A program made the position numbers and the translations under genes. From assembly GCF_019039055.1 (NCBI RefSeq), contig NZ_JAHOPB010000002.1:620001-684000 (forward strand): a stretch of 64,000 bases of DNA, read 5' to 3'. The stretch comes from Reyranella humidisoli. GTDB lineage: Bacteria; Pseudomonadota; Alphaproteobacteria; Reyranellales; Reyranellaceae. Each line of letters starts with the position of its first letter. Position 1 is the stretch's first letter. Positions 43,553-52,182 of the stretch are shown in pieces. A model generated the notes under the pieces. That model worked only from the letters and a program-made list of their open reading frames with translations, was not told the origin of the DNA and made no database searches.

Positions 43553-45730
43553 GTGCGGCGGCTCCTCAAACTCCAGACCTGGACGCTGCGCGGCACGACC
43601 GCGGCGGATGCCTCCTTCGTCCTTCTGGCGGCGACCGTCCTCGTACCACTTCTGCTCTTCGCCGGGGCAAGCTGGATGGCCTACGGGGAGACGCAGCGCC
43701 AGTATGAGGAGCGCGTCTCGCGGACGCTCGACCTTCTCTACGTGGGCGCGCGGGCAACCTTCGAAACGCAGCAGCTTGTCGTCAGCAATGTGCTGGGTCT
43801 CATCGACGACCTCAACGACGGGGAAATTCGGCAGAACGAGGCCAAACTTCACGAACAGCTCCAGCATCTCGTGCGGAAGCTGCCCCAGGTCGAGGACGTG
43901 TTCGTCCTCGACAAGGACGGGCTGCCGCTCGTGGCGGCCAACGTCTTCCCCTTGCCGGCCAATGTGTCGGCGGCCGACCGGCCTTATTTCATCGCCCATC
44001 GCGACGCCAAGGAGACGCGCTACGTCAGCGAGACGTTCCGCAGCCGGATCAAGGGCTCTGAAGTATTCCAGTACAGCGAGCGACGACAGAGGCCGGACGG
44101 GGGCTTCGACGGTGTCGTGCTCGTGGCGATCCCGCCTGCTTATTTCGCCAAGCTGTTCGAACACGCGTCCGAGCCCGACGAATATACGACGTCGCTCATT
44201 CGCGCCGACGGCGAGTTGCTGGCGCGCTTTCCGGCATATGCTGGAAGTACGACGCGCCTCGAACCCGGTTCTGCCTTCATGCGGGCGATCGCGGCGGATC
44301 GCGACAGCGGTAGCTACAACACGCGGAGCGGGAGTTTCGATGGCGTCGCGCGAACGGTCGCTTATCGAAAGCTGCCGGATCTGCCGGTCTATGTCGCGGT
44401 CGGCGTCGCCAGGGACGCCGTAAGGCAGGCCTGGTTGCACCGGATGGGCTCGCACCTGCTGTTCGGCCTGCCGGCCACGCTGGCGCTGTTTGCCCTCGCG
44501 TTGCTCGCGTCCCGGCGGGCGGCCAGCCAGGGCGAAACGCTCGAGCGGTTGCGCGAAGAGCAGATCAAGCGCACGGCGGCCGAGGAGAGCCTGCGCCAGT
44601 CGCAGAAAATGACTGCGGTCGGCCAGCTCACCGCCGGTATTGCGCACGACTTCAACAATCTGCTGACGGGCATTGGCGGGGCGATCGAGATGATCGGCCG
44701 GCGGGTCCAGCAGCCGACGCCGGAAGTCGTACGCTTCCTCGACCTCGCCCGTACCGGCGTGGCCCGGGCCGCAACGCTCACCCAGCGCATGCTGGCGTTC
44801 TCGCGGCAACAGCCGTTGCAGATCGAGTCGATCGACGCCAACCGGCTGGTGACCGGGATGTCCGAGCTGCTTCGCCGCACCCTGGGCGAGACCGTCGCGA
44901 TCGAGACCGTACTGGGCGGTGGCCTGTGGCGAGCCAAGGCCGATCCTGCGCAGTTGGAGGCGGCGGTCCTCAATCTTGCGATTAATGCGCGTGACGCGAT
45001 GCCGGGCGGGGGCACGCTCACGATCGAGACCGCGAACGCGCATCTCGACGATGCCTATGCGGCGGCCAATGTCGAGGTGACGCCCGGCCAGTTCGTGATG
45101 ATCGCGGTATCCGACACCGGCACGGGCATGGACCAGCAGACCATCGCGCGGGCCTTCGAGCCGTTCTTCACCACCAAGGAGCGCGGCCAGGGGACGGGCC
45201 TCGGCCTCAGCATGACCTTCGGCTATGTGAAGCAGATCGGCGGTCACCTGAAGATCTACAGCGAGCTGGGGCATGGAACGACCGTCAAGCTGTACCTGCC
45301 GAGAGCCCATATGGAGGTCGGGGCGGTACCCGAACCCGCGCCATCCGTCAGCATTGCGGCCGGCAACGGACCGATCGTGCTGGTCGTCGAGGACGATCCC
45401 GTGGTTCGGGACTTTGCCGTCGCCGCCTGCCGCGAATGCGGCTGTAGCGTCTACGAGGCAGGCGACGGGGAGCAGGCGCTGCGCCTGCTGGAACAGCACA
45501 CCGATATCGAGCTCCTCTTCACCGATGTCGGGTTGCCGGGAGGCATGAACGGCCGCCAGCTGGCCGGCGCGGCGACGGCGCGGCGTCCCGATCTCAAGGT
45601 GCTCTACATGACCGGTTACACGGCCAACGCGATCGTGCATCACGGGGTCATCGATGCCGGGGTCAACTTCCTCGGCAAGCCGTTTTCGGTGACCGCGCTG
45701 GCGGCCAAGATCAAGGGCATGGGCTTCTAG
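43553..45730 (+). CDS. Hybrid sensor histidine kinase with periplasmic Cache-type domain
   Basis: A 725-residue membrane sensor starting at GTG 43553. A first helix (about residues 20-42) and a second (about 297-320) flank a periplasmic dCache_1-like domain containing YFIAHRDAKETRYVSETFRS. The HisKA dimer domain has the phospho-acceptor His365 in TAGIAHDFNNLL, the ATPase domain has NLAINARDAMPGGG and GTGLGLSMTFG, and a C-terminal receiver has Asp658 in LLFTDVGLPGG. Cache domains of this type often bind small organic acids or amino acids. No output regulator is adjacent beyond the single-domain receiver. Confidence 0.93.
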   Translation: MRRLLKLQTWTLRGTTAADASFVLLAATVLVPLLLFAGASWMAYGETQRQYEERVSRTLDLLYVGARATFETQQLVVSNVLGLIDDLNDGEIRQNEAKLHEQLQHLVRKLPQVEDVFVLDKDGLPLVAANVFPLPANVSAADRPYFIAHRDAKETRYVSETFRSRIKGSEVFQYSERRQRPDGGFDGVVLVAIPPAYFAKLFEHASEPDEYTTSLIRADGELLARFPAYAGSTTRLEPGSAFMRAIAADRDSGSYNTRSGSFDGVARTVAYRKLPDLPVYVAVGVARDAVRQAWLHRMGSHLLFGLPATLALFALALLASRRAASQGETLERLREEQIKRTAAEESLRQSQKMTAVGQLTAGIAHDFNNLLTGIGGAIEMIGRRVQQPTPEVVRFLDLARTGVARAATLTQRMLAFSRQQPLQIESIDANRLVTGMSELLRRTLGETVAIETVLGGGLWRAKADPAQLEAAVLNLAINARDAMPGGGTLTIETANAHLDDAYAAANVEVTPGQFVMIAVSDTGTGMDQQTIARAFEPFFTTKERGQGTGLGLSMTFGYVKQIGGHLKIYSELGHGTTVKLYLPRAHMEVGAVPEPAPSVSIAAGNGPIVLVVEDDPVVRDFAVAACRECGCSVYEAGDGEQALRLLEQHTDIELLFTDVGLPGGMNGRQLAGAATARRPDLKVLYMTGYTANAIVHHGVIDAGVNFLGKPFSVTALAAKIKGMGF

Positions 45731-45757
45731 CGCCCGGCGCGTTACTTTCCGAAGGCC

Positions 45758-46900
45758 ATGCCACCAGACGCGACCCCGTCCGGACGGACGTCAGATACCG
45801 CGCCGACCGCACCGGCGTCGGCTGCCGTCGCGTCCCAGCCGTCGGCACCCGTTGCGACACCTGAAGCCACGGTGGCGGCCGCGCCGGTGCCTGTTTCCCC
45901 GGCGGGATCGGCAAGGCCGAAAATCGAGACGAGCCGCCTTCATCGCCTGCTCACGGTCGGGGGCACGATCCTCGCTCTGTTCATCCTCTACGAGGTGTTC
46001 ACCTATTTCGTCGCCTATACTGACGATGCCTATGTCAGGTCCGACCTCGTGGCGGTGGCGCCCCAGGTCACGGGGCAGATCATCGCGGTCCACGTCGTCG
46101 ACAATCAGGAAGTCAAGATCGGCGACAAGCTGTTCACGATCGACCCCGAACCGTTCCAACTCGTGGTCAACCAGTGGAAGGCGCAGATCGATCGCGCCAC
46201 GGCACAGCTCAAGGTCGCAAGGGAGGAACTGGCGGTCGCCCAGGCGGCCTTGCAGGTCTCGACCTCGAGCCACACCTACGCCGTCCAGGAACAGAGCCGG
46301 TTTTCCGATCTCGCCAAGCGCCAGTTCGCGCCCGTCGCGGAACTCGACCGCGCCAACGACGCACTGCGGCGATCCCAGGCTGAGATGACGATGTCCACCG
46401 TGGCCATTGCCAAGGCGCAGACCGACATCGGCGCCCACCAGGCGGCCCTGGAGCTTGCCCAGGCGCAACTGGCGTCGGCCCAGTGGAACCTCGACCGCAC
46501 GGTCGTCCATGCGCCGAACAACGGGCCGATCACCAATCTCACGGTCCGCAAGGGCGACATGGCCACGATCAACGTGCCGATCATCGGCATCGTCGATGCC
46601 GATGCCTGGCGCATCATGGCGAACTACAAGCAGTACTATATTCGCGACTTCAAGGTCGGCGACACCGCCTGGGTCTGGCTCGACAGCGCACCGTGGCATT
46701 TCCACAAGGGCCGCATCACCGGCATCGCCCGGGGCTTCAGCCGCAACCCCGGCATCGACAAGCTGCTGCCCTATGTTGCGCCGACAACCGACTGGATTCG
46801 CCTGCAGCGCCGGATTCCGGTGACGATCGTGCTGGAGGAGCTGCCGCCCGGCTACAAGCTCTACATGGGTGCCGACGCGCGCACCGTCATCTTCCCGTGA
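45758..46900 (+). CDS. Membrane fusion protein, HlyD/EmrA family
   Basis: A 380-residue periplasmic adaptor anchored by one N-terminal helix (LLTVGGTILALFILYEVFTYF) after an unusual Ala/Pro/Ser-rich cytoplasmic stretch of about 60 residues. The barrel-sandwich halves are YVRSDLVAVAPQVTGQIIAVHVVDNQEVKIGDKLFTID and VVHAPNNGPITNLTVRKGDMATI, separated by a coiled-coil hairpin. It resembles AaeA/EmrA proteins that work with FUSC-type pumps. Its stop overlaps the FUSC gene by four bases (GTGA), so the two form one efflux system. Confidence 0.93.
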   Translation: MPPDATPSGRTSDTAPTAPASAAVASQPSAPVATPEATVAAAPVPVSPAGSARPKIETSRLHRLLTVGGTILALFILYEVFTYFVAYTDDAYVRSDLVAVAPQVTGQIIAVHVVDNQEVKIGDKLFTIDPEPFQLVVNQWKAQIDRATAQLKVAREELAVAQAALQVSTSSHTYAVQEQSRFSDLAKRQFAPVAELDRANDALRRSQAEMTMSTVAIAKAQTDIGAHQAALELAQAQLASAQWNLDRTVVHAPNNGPITNLTVRKGDMATINVPIIGIVDADAWRIMANYKQYYIRDFKVGDTAWVWLDSAPWHFHKGRITGIARGFSRNPGIDKLLPYVAPTTDWIRLQRRIPVTIVLEELPPGYKLYMGADARTVIFP

Positions 46901-48048
46901 GCCGCGGCCTCGGCATCGCGCGCTATGGACGGGCCGTCGTGGAGGACTTCCGCGAGGGCGCCCGGCTTCTCGACCGGACGCTGACCGGGTTCTGGCGCGA
47001 ACTGGCCGACATCGGCAGCCGGCCTACCCAATCGCGGATGGGGGTGGTAGCCGCGGTCTCGGTGGTGCTGACCACGAGTGTGGCGCTGCTGATGCAGCTC
47101 GATGCGCCCTGGTGGGCCGCGGTCAGCGGCTACATGTCCCTGATGTCGACCGGTGCGGGTTCCGTGCGACGCGGTCTGCTGCGGCTCAGCGGCACGATCG
47201 TGGGCGCGTTTGTGGGCTTCGTGATGGCGCGCTGGCTGCTCTATGACCAGGTCGCGCTCTGCCTGTTCCTGGGGGTTGCCACCATGGCCGGCGTCGTGGC
47301 GATGCAGGTGAGTCCGCATGGGCTGGCGTGGCTCTTCATGGCGATCACCTCGAGCCTCGTGCTGCTGATGAGCCTGAACGACCCGACGCTTGCATTCCAG
47401 GTCGCTTGTGACCGCACAATCGACGTGGCGGTCGGTGTGTCCTGCGCAATGGTGACCGCCAAGGTCCTGCAGGACTGGCACGCCGAGCCGCCACCGACGG
47501 CGCCGGGCTGGCGGCACCTGCTCGGCGCGCAGTGGCCTTCGCTGTTGCACGGGGTTCGGGCGGGCATCTCGGTGGTGACCGTGCTGCTCGTCTGGACGAT
47601 GGTCGATCTGCCGGACGTCGGCCAGATGGCGGTCACGATCGCCGTCGTGATGGCGGCGCCGCTGATCGCCGACGGCGGCACCTCGACGCGCCATCTCGTG
47701 GCGGAGAAGTCGTTTCACCGCTTCATGGGGTGCCTGCTGGGCGGCCTCGTCGCGCTGGCCTGCCTTGCCCTGCAGGTCGAATCGCTCTTCTGGTGGCTGG
47801 CCATGATCGGCGGCGTCGTGTGGGTCGGCATGCACATCCAGATGGGGCGGCACGGCATCCCCTATGTCGGGACGCAGTTCGCCTTCGTCTACGTCATCAC
47901 GATGGTGCAGGGATTGGCGCCGCCGGAAAGCATCATGCAGGGTGTCGACCGCTTTGCCGGCATCATCGGCGGCCTCGGCATATTGATGATCGTGTCGCTG
48001 CTGCTGTGGCCCAACGACCAGGAACTGAAGAACGAGCTTCGCACCTGA
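46897..48048 (+). CDS. FUSC-family aromatic-acid-type efflux permease
   Basis: A 383-residue polytopic protein with about ten membrane segments in two repeats, of the FUSC/AaeB/YccS type. The N-terminal VVLTTSVALLMQLDAPWWAAVSGYMSLMSTGAGSVRRGLLRL and the second repeat starting at GISVVTVLLVWTMVDLPDVGQMAVTIAVVM are typical. It is shorter than E. coli AaeB (about 650) and lacks the large cytoplasmic insert. GTG 46897 is set by the GTGA overlap with the adaptor gene. The pump probably exports aromatic or other hydrophobic acids. Confidence 0.88.
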   Translation: MSRGLGIARYGRAVVEDFREGARLLDRTLTGFWRELADIGSRPTQSRMGVVAAVSVVLTTSVALLMQLDAPWWAAVSGYMSLMSTGAGSVRRGLLRLSGTIVGAFVGFVMARWLLYDQVALCLFLGVATMAGVVAMQVSPHGLAWLFMAITSSLVLLMSLNDPTLAFQVACDRTIDVAVGVSCAMVTAKVLQDWHAEPPPTAPGWRHLLGAQWPSLLHGVRAGISVVTVLLVWTMVDLPDVGQMAVTIAVVMAAPLIADGGTSTRHLVAEKSFHRFMGCLLGGLVALACLALQVESLFWWLAMIGGVVWVGMHIQMGRHGIPYVGTQFAFVYVITMVQGLAPPESIMQGVDRFAGIIGGLGILMIVSLLLWPNDQELKNELRT

Positions 48049-48111
48049 AGCATCCTGCGTATTGCATGCCATCCCCCGGAAGGACCTATGCGCTCCGGAC
48101 GACCGCTTAGT

Positions 48112-48135
48112 CCCCGCCTGCACTTGTTGGCGGGG
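48112..48135. other. Short inverted repeat between efflux and EamA genes
   Basis: CCCCGCC and GGCGGGG form a 7-bp stem with a 10-base loop, 64 bases after the FUSC stop and 23 bases before the EamA ATG. There is no T run, so intrinsic termination is not supported. Confidence 0.4.
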
Positions 48136-48158
48136 CCGGGCACGGTAAGTTGCAGGCG

Positions 48159-49058
48159 ATGACCGCAAAAGCGCCCCCGCCGACCGACCGTATCCTGCGG
48201 GCGATCCTCTCGATCATTTTCTCGGTCCTGTGCTTTTCCGTCCTGAACGCCATGTCCAAGACGCTGAGCCAGACCTATCCGGTCATCGAGGTCATCTGGG
48301 GCCGCTACGTCTTCGCCTTCGTCTTCATGATGGCGATCTTCCTGCCGAGGGCCGGCCTCGCGCTGTTCCGCTGGCACAACGTGCCCAGCCAGGTCGTGCG
48401 CGGCCTGTTGCTGTTCTTCTCCTCGTTCCTTTATTTCCACGGCATCGTCGACATGCCGCTGGCCTCCGCGGCCTCGATCTCGCTTACCAGCCCGCTGATC
48501 GTGACGGCGCTGTCCGCGAAGTTCCTGGGAGAGCCGGTCGGCCCGAAACGCTGGGCAGCCGTCATGGTCGGCTTCGTGGGTGCCCTGATCGTGGTGCGCC
48601 CGGGCTCCGCGCACTTTGAGTGGCATTCGCTGTGGATCGTCGGCAGCACGATCTCTAGCTCGCTCTACCAGCTTTTCTCGCGGCGCTACGGACAGGCCGA
48701 GCGGCCCGATGCCTCGGCCACCATGGCCACGATCGTGGGTACCGCGGTGGCCCTGCCGATGCTGCCGCTCGAATGGGTGACGCCCACCCTTGGGTGGCAC
48801 TGGGTCCTGTTCGTCGGCATGGGAATCATGGCCGGTGTTGGCCATTACTTCCTGACCATCGCCTATAGCCAGGCGCCGGCGGCCGTGGTGGCGCCCTTCA
48901 ATTACGTGCAGCTTCTGGGAGCCGCCCTGCTGGGCTATCTAGTGTTCGGCGACTTTCCCGACTTCTGGACCTGGATTGGTGCCGGCGTGATCATCTGCTC
49001 GGGTCTCTATCTCGGGCACATCGAACGGCAGCGACATCGGGCGCTGGTCAAGAAATAG
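48159..49058 (+). CDS. EamA/DMT-superfamily transporter
   Basis: A 299-residue protein with about ten predicted helices in two EamA repeats; the first contains VIEVIWGRYVFAFVFMMAIFLPRAG and LASAASISLTSPLIVTALSAKFLGEPVGPKRW, the second FLTIAYSQAPAAVVAPFNYVQLLGAALLGYLVFGDFP. These are drug/metabolite exporters or nucleotide-sugar-like carriers with unknown cargo. ATG 48159 is chosen over an in-frame TTG three codons upstream; neither has a strong ribosome site. Confidence 0.92.
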   Translation: MTAKAPPPTDRILRAILSIIFSVLCFSVLNAMSKTLSQTYPVIEVIWGRYVFAFVFMMAIFLPRAGLALFRWHNVPSQVVRGLLLFFSSFLYFHGIVDMPLASAASISLTSPLIVTALSAKFLGEPVGPKRWAAVMVGFVGALIVVRPGSAHFEWHSLWIVGSTISSSLYQLFSRRYGQAERPDASATMATIVGTAVALPMLPLEWVTPTLGWHWVLFVGMGIMAGVGHYFLTIAYSQAPAAVVAPFNYVQLLGAALLGYLVFGDFPDFWTWIGAGVIICSGLYLGHIERQRHRALVKK

Positions 49059-49133
49059 CGCACCTGATCAGGAATTGACCTGAGGCCGCGCCGCCACGCG
49101 GGCGATTCGTGCGCCTTTGCTGCTTTCGGGCAG

Positions 49134-49149
49134 TGGCACACACCTTGCT
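49134..49149 (+). promoter_or_regulatory. Predicted sigma-54 (RpoN) promoter
   Basis: TGGCAC-N5-TTGCT matches the -24/-12 consensus at every conserved base with the exact spacing. It lies 171 bases upstream of the ATG of an ABC-importer operon for a nitrogen compound. RpoN promoters need an enhancer-binding activator such as NtrC, so nitrogen limitation is the likely signal. No NtrC site was identified by eye. Confidence 0.75.
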
Positions 49150-49165
49150 TCGAAAATGGCAGCGC

Positions 49166-49187
49166 AGAATCGCGCTAGCGCGATTCT
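49166..49187. promoter_or_regulatory. Perfect 22-bp palindrome downstream of the sigma-54 promoter
   Basis: The arms AGAATCGCGCT and AGCGCGATTCT are exact inverted copies with no spacer. It starts 17 bases after the -12 element, in the 5' leader. It may be an operator or a leader hairpin; there is no following T run beyond TT. Similar CGCTAGCG-centred palindromes occur as dispersed repeats in some alphaproteobacteria. Confidence 0.6.
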
Positions 49188-49319
49188 TCTCGGTTGGCGT
49201 GCCGGCATCTTTTGATGGCGGTCGCGGACGAAAGCGACCGGCAGGGAGTTGTCAGTCGCAGACTCGCCAGAACCCAGCAGTTCCAGTTCAAAAATCTCCG
49301 CTGCCCGAGGAGGCTCTCC

Positions 49320-50402
49320 ATGTGTGAACGCATTGGCTGTACGCATTTCCCCAATCTCTCCAGCATGAATTTCGCCGGCGCCGTTGCGCCTTCACGACGA
49401 GGTTTCCTGAAGGGCGTGGCCGCCGTCTCGACCATCACCATGGCGGCCGGTCCGGGTATGCTTGTGGGTGGGCCCGCCCACGCCGCCGCGGGACTCAAGT
49501 CGACGCACGGCACCGGCTTCTGCAATCTCAATCTCTTCCTTGCCCATTCGCGCCAGTACGCCAAGGCGAGCGGCACGGAACTCATCTTCGTGAACACGCC
49601 GACCTCCGCCGAGATGGTGACGTTCCTCGGCATGGGGCAGGTGGATCTCGGGCTCATGCCCTACACCAGCTTCATGGCGCTCCATGACAAGGGCGCACCG
49701 GTCAAGATCGTGGCCGGCGGCGGCGTCGAAGGCTGCGCCATCGTGGCGAGACCCGGCCTCGACACGCCGGAGAAGCTCAAGGGAAAGACGCTCGGCACCT
49801 TCCAGATGGATACGCTGGAGGTCATGCCCTACGACTACCTGAAGAAGCACAACATCGCCTTCAAGGACGTCAAGGTCCGCTACATGGGCAACACACCGGA
49901 GGCGGTCGAGGCCTTCAAGGCCGGCGCCATCGACTGGATTTGCACGATCGAACCCTATGCCTCGGCACTGGTGAACGACGTCAAGGGCGCGGTCATGTTG
50001 ACCAACGGCGTCGATCTCTACGGCAAGGGCTACACGGACTGCGTGCTGGCGGCGCGGTCGAGCCTGATCAAGGACAACCCGGCCGGGCTGAAGGCGATCA
50101 TCAAGAGCATGATGCAGGCCCAGTACGACGCCGAGACCCAGACTGAGGCGGTGCTGAAGGAACTGGTCGGCAAGTACTACAAGACCTCGATGGAGAACGC
50201 CAAGATCGCCCAGGGCAAGCAGCCCGCGGTGGTCGATGCGCGCAGCCAGACCGACTTCATCCTGCAGCGCACCGACAGCGTCATGGAGATGGGCTACATC
50301 AAGAAGAAGCCCGGTCGGGATGCCATCGACTGGACCATGCTCGAGGCGGTGATCAAGGAGAATCCCGACCTCTACGGCAAGCTCAAGTACAAGTCTGCCT
50401 GA
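49320..50402 (+). CDS. ABC transporter substrate-binding protein, NMT1/NrtA-SsuA type
   Basis: A 360-residue periplasmic receptor with an SRRGFLKGVAAVSTITMAAGPG Tat signal starting about residue 26. The start ATG 49320 is eight bases after AGGAGG. Segments NLFLAHSRQYAKASGTELIFVNTPTSAEMVTFLGMGQVDLGLMPYTSF, GTFQMDTLEVMPYDYLKKHNI and EAFKAGAIDWICTIEPYA fit the nitrate/sulfonate/taurine/pyrimidine-precursor receptor group. The 261 bases upstream hold a sigma-54 promoter and a palindrome. The downstream amidohydrolase suggests a heterocyclic or amine-substituted ligand. Confidence 0.91.
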   Translation: MCERIGCTHFPNLSSMNFAGAVAPSRRGFLKGVAAVSTITMAAGPGMLVGGPAHAAAGLKSTHGTGFCNLNLFLAHSRQYAKASGTELIFVNTPTSAEMVTFLGMGQVDLGLMPYTSFMALHDKGAPVKIVAGGGVEGCAIVARPGLDTPEKLKGKTLGTFQMDTLEVMPYDYLKKHNIAFKDVKVRYMGNTPEAVEAFKAGAIDWICTIEPYASALVNDVKGAVMLTNGVDLYGKGYTDCVLAARSSLIKDNPAGLKAIIKSMMQAQYDAETQTEAVLKELVGKYYKTSMENAKIAQGKQPAVVDARSQTDFILQRTDSVMEMGYIKKKPGRDAIDWTMLEAVIKENPDLYGKLKYKSA

Positions 50403-51334
50403 TGGCTGTCGTCGCACGCGACAGCGAGCCGGGCGCTGCCGCCGGGGCATCCCGCCCGGCGGCGGCCTCGCGGCTGATGGCCTCGATGGTGGGGCTGGAC
50501 TGGCTGGCCAGGATCTGGTGGGCCTTCCTCTCGATCAGCCTGTTCGCGGGTCTGTGGGAACTGTGCTGGGCGATGGGCTGGGCAGACGAGAAGCTGCTGC
50601 CGCCACCGCACATCTTCCTCGACAACATCGCCGAGCAGGGCAGGTACTTCAACACCGCCACGCGCTGGCAGGTCGGCCAGTCGATGACCGAGGGGCCGTC
50701 GGCCTTCGAATCGATGCTGATCACCGGCGCCGCCACCACGGCGCGCGTGTTCGTCGGGCTGATCATCGCTTCGGTACTGGCGATCGGGGTCGGCGTGCTG
50801 ATCCGCTACTACCGCTTCTTCGACCGGCTGGTGCTACCCACCATCACCCTGCTGTCGCCGGTGTCGCCGATCGCGTGGCTGCCGGTCGCGATCTTCCTGT
50901 TCGGCATCGGCAACGCACCCGCCATCTTCATGGTGGTGGTGGCGCTGTTCTTCCACATGGTGCTGGCGACCATCAATCAGATCGACACGGTCAACACCAA
51001 CCTGATCAACGTGGCGCGCACCATGGGCGCTTCCAAGGCGCAGATCTATGCGCGCGTCATCGTTCCTGCGATCCTGCCCGGCATGCTCCAGGTGCTGCGC
51101 ATGAACCTGTTCGGTGCCTGGATGGTGGTACTGGTCGCTGAATCTACCGGCGTCGGGTACGGCATGGGCCAGGTGATCATGCTGGCGCGCAACACCTTCA
51201 ACCCGTCGCTGGTGTTCTTCACCATCGCCGTGATCGGCGTGCTGGGCTTCACCTTCGACTGGCTGCTGCGTCTGGCGCAGCGCCGCATCCTCTACTGGCT
51301 GCCCGATACCGTGGAGAGACTGCGTGTCCTCTGA
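50402..51334 (+). CDS. ABC transporter permease, SsuC/NrtB type
   Basis: A 310-residue inner-membrane permease with about six helices and the EAA-like loop VARTMGASKAQIYARVIVPAILPGMLQVLRMNLFGAWMVVLVAE. An N-terminal Ala-rich cytoplasmic tail of about 30 residues precedes the first helix. Its ATG overlaps the receptor stop by one base (TGATG). It is longer than SsuC by an insert near residues 65-95 (QGRYFNTATRWQVGQSMTEG), which may be periplasmic. Confidence 0.92.
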   Translation: MAVVARDSEPGAAAGASRPAAASRLMASMVGLDWLARIWWAFLSISLFAGLWELCWAMGWADEKLLPPPHIFLDNIAEQGRYFNTATRWQVGQSMTEGPSAFESMLITGAATTARVFVGLIIASVLAIGVGVLIRYYRFFDRLVLPTITLLSPVSPIAWLPVAIFLFGIGNAPAIFMVVVALFFHMVLATINQIDTVNTNLINVARTMGASKAQIYARVIVPAILPGMLQVLRMNLFGAWMVVLVAESTGVGYGMGQVIMLARNTFNPSLVFFTIAVIGVLGFTFDWLLRLAQRRILYWLPDTVERLRVL

Positions 51335-52151
51335 AGATGCCCCGCATTTTTCCTCAAAGGACGCCGTGGTCTGCCGCGGCGTCGGCAAGACCTGGGCGGC
51401 TGGCACGAAGCGAGCGCACAACGCGCTGACGGACATCGACCTCGATGTCGCGCCGGGCGAGTTCGTGGTCTTCCTCGGCCCCTCGGGCTGCGGCAAGAGC
51501 ACGTTGCTCTACCTGATCGCCGGCCTCGAGGACGCGACCGAGGGCAAGCTCTGGTCGTTCGGCGACCTGGTGGAAACACCATCGCCCGAGCGCAGCCTGA
51601 TCTTCCAGGAGACCTCGCTCTTTCCGTGGCTGACGGTGTGGGAAAATGTGAGCTTCGGCCTGTCGATCCGCGGCGCGAGCAAGGACGAACGCCGCACCGT
51701 CGCAGCGGAAGCCCTGCAGCGGGTCGGCCTGAAGGCGGCCATGGACAAGCGGCCCGACGAGCTGTCAGGCGGCATGCGCCAGAGGGTCGCCGTGGCCCGC
51801 GCGCTCGCCATGCGGCCGAAGGTCCTGCTGATGGACGAGCCCTTCGCGGCCCTGGACGTCCAGACGCGCGCGCGCATGCAGGATTTTCTGCTCGACGTGT
51901 GGCGCGATTCGGCCGCCTCGGTGCTGTTCGTCACCCACCATATCGACGAGGCGGTGGCGCTGGCCGACCGGGTCGTCGTCTTCACGTCGCGGCCGGGCCG
52001 CATCAAGACCATCGTGCCGATCGATATGCCCCGGCCGCGCAATCTCTTCTCGCGCGAGGCGGAGGCTCTCCGCATCCAGCTCACCGACCTGCTCCGCGAC
52101 GAAGTCGATCGTGCCTTCGCCGAGCAGGAAGCGCTCACCGCCACCGCCTGA
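51324..52151 (+). CDS. ABC transporter ATP-binding protein, SsuB/NrtD type
   Basis: A 275-residue ATPase. Walker [53 protein letters not shown], Walker B VLLMDEPFAALDVQTR and VTHHIDEAVALADRVVV are complete. The start is GTG 51324, inside the permease gene (11-base overlap), the earliest start that keeps the N-terminal strand. It completes the receptor-permease-ATPase importer and is followed 31 bases later by the amidohydrolase gene. Confidence 0.93.
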   Translation: MSSEDAPHFSSKDAVVCRGVGKTWAAGTKRAHNALTDIDLDVAPGEFVVFLGPSGCGKSTLLYLIAGLEDATEGKLWSFGDLVETPSPERSLIFQETSLFPWLTVWENVSFGLSIRGASKDERRTVAAEALQRVGLKAAMDKRPDELSGGMRQRVAVARALAMRPKVLLMDEPFAALDVQTRARMQDFLLDVWRDSAASVLFVTHHIDEAVALADRVVVFTSRPGRIKTIVPIDMPRPRNLFSREAEALRIQLTDLLRDEVDRAFAEQEALTATA

Positions 52152-52182
52152 TTCAAGAGTCCCAGACAAAGGAGAAGCCGAT

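Noticed and set aside
43106-45643. 845-codon antisense frame over the response regulator and kinase
   Set aside because: Same GC-driven artefact; kinase motifs are all on the plus strand.
48112-48135. Hairpin after the FUSC gene as a terminator
   Set aside because: Seven-base stem without a T run and only 23 bases from the next start; kept only as an inverted repeat.
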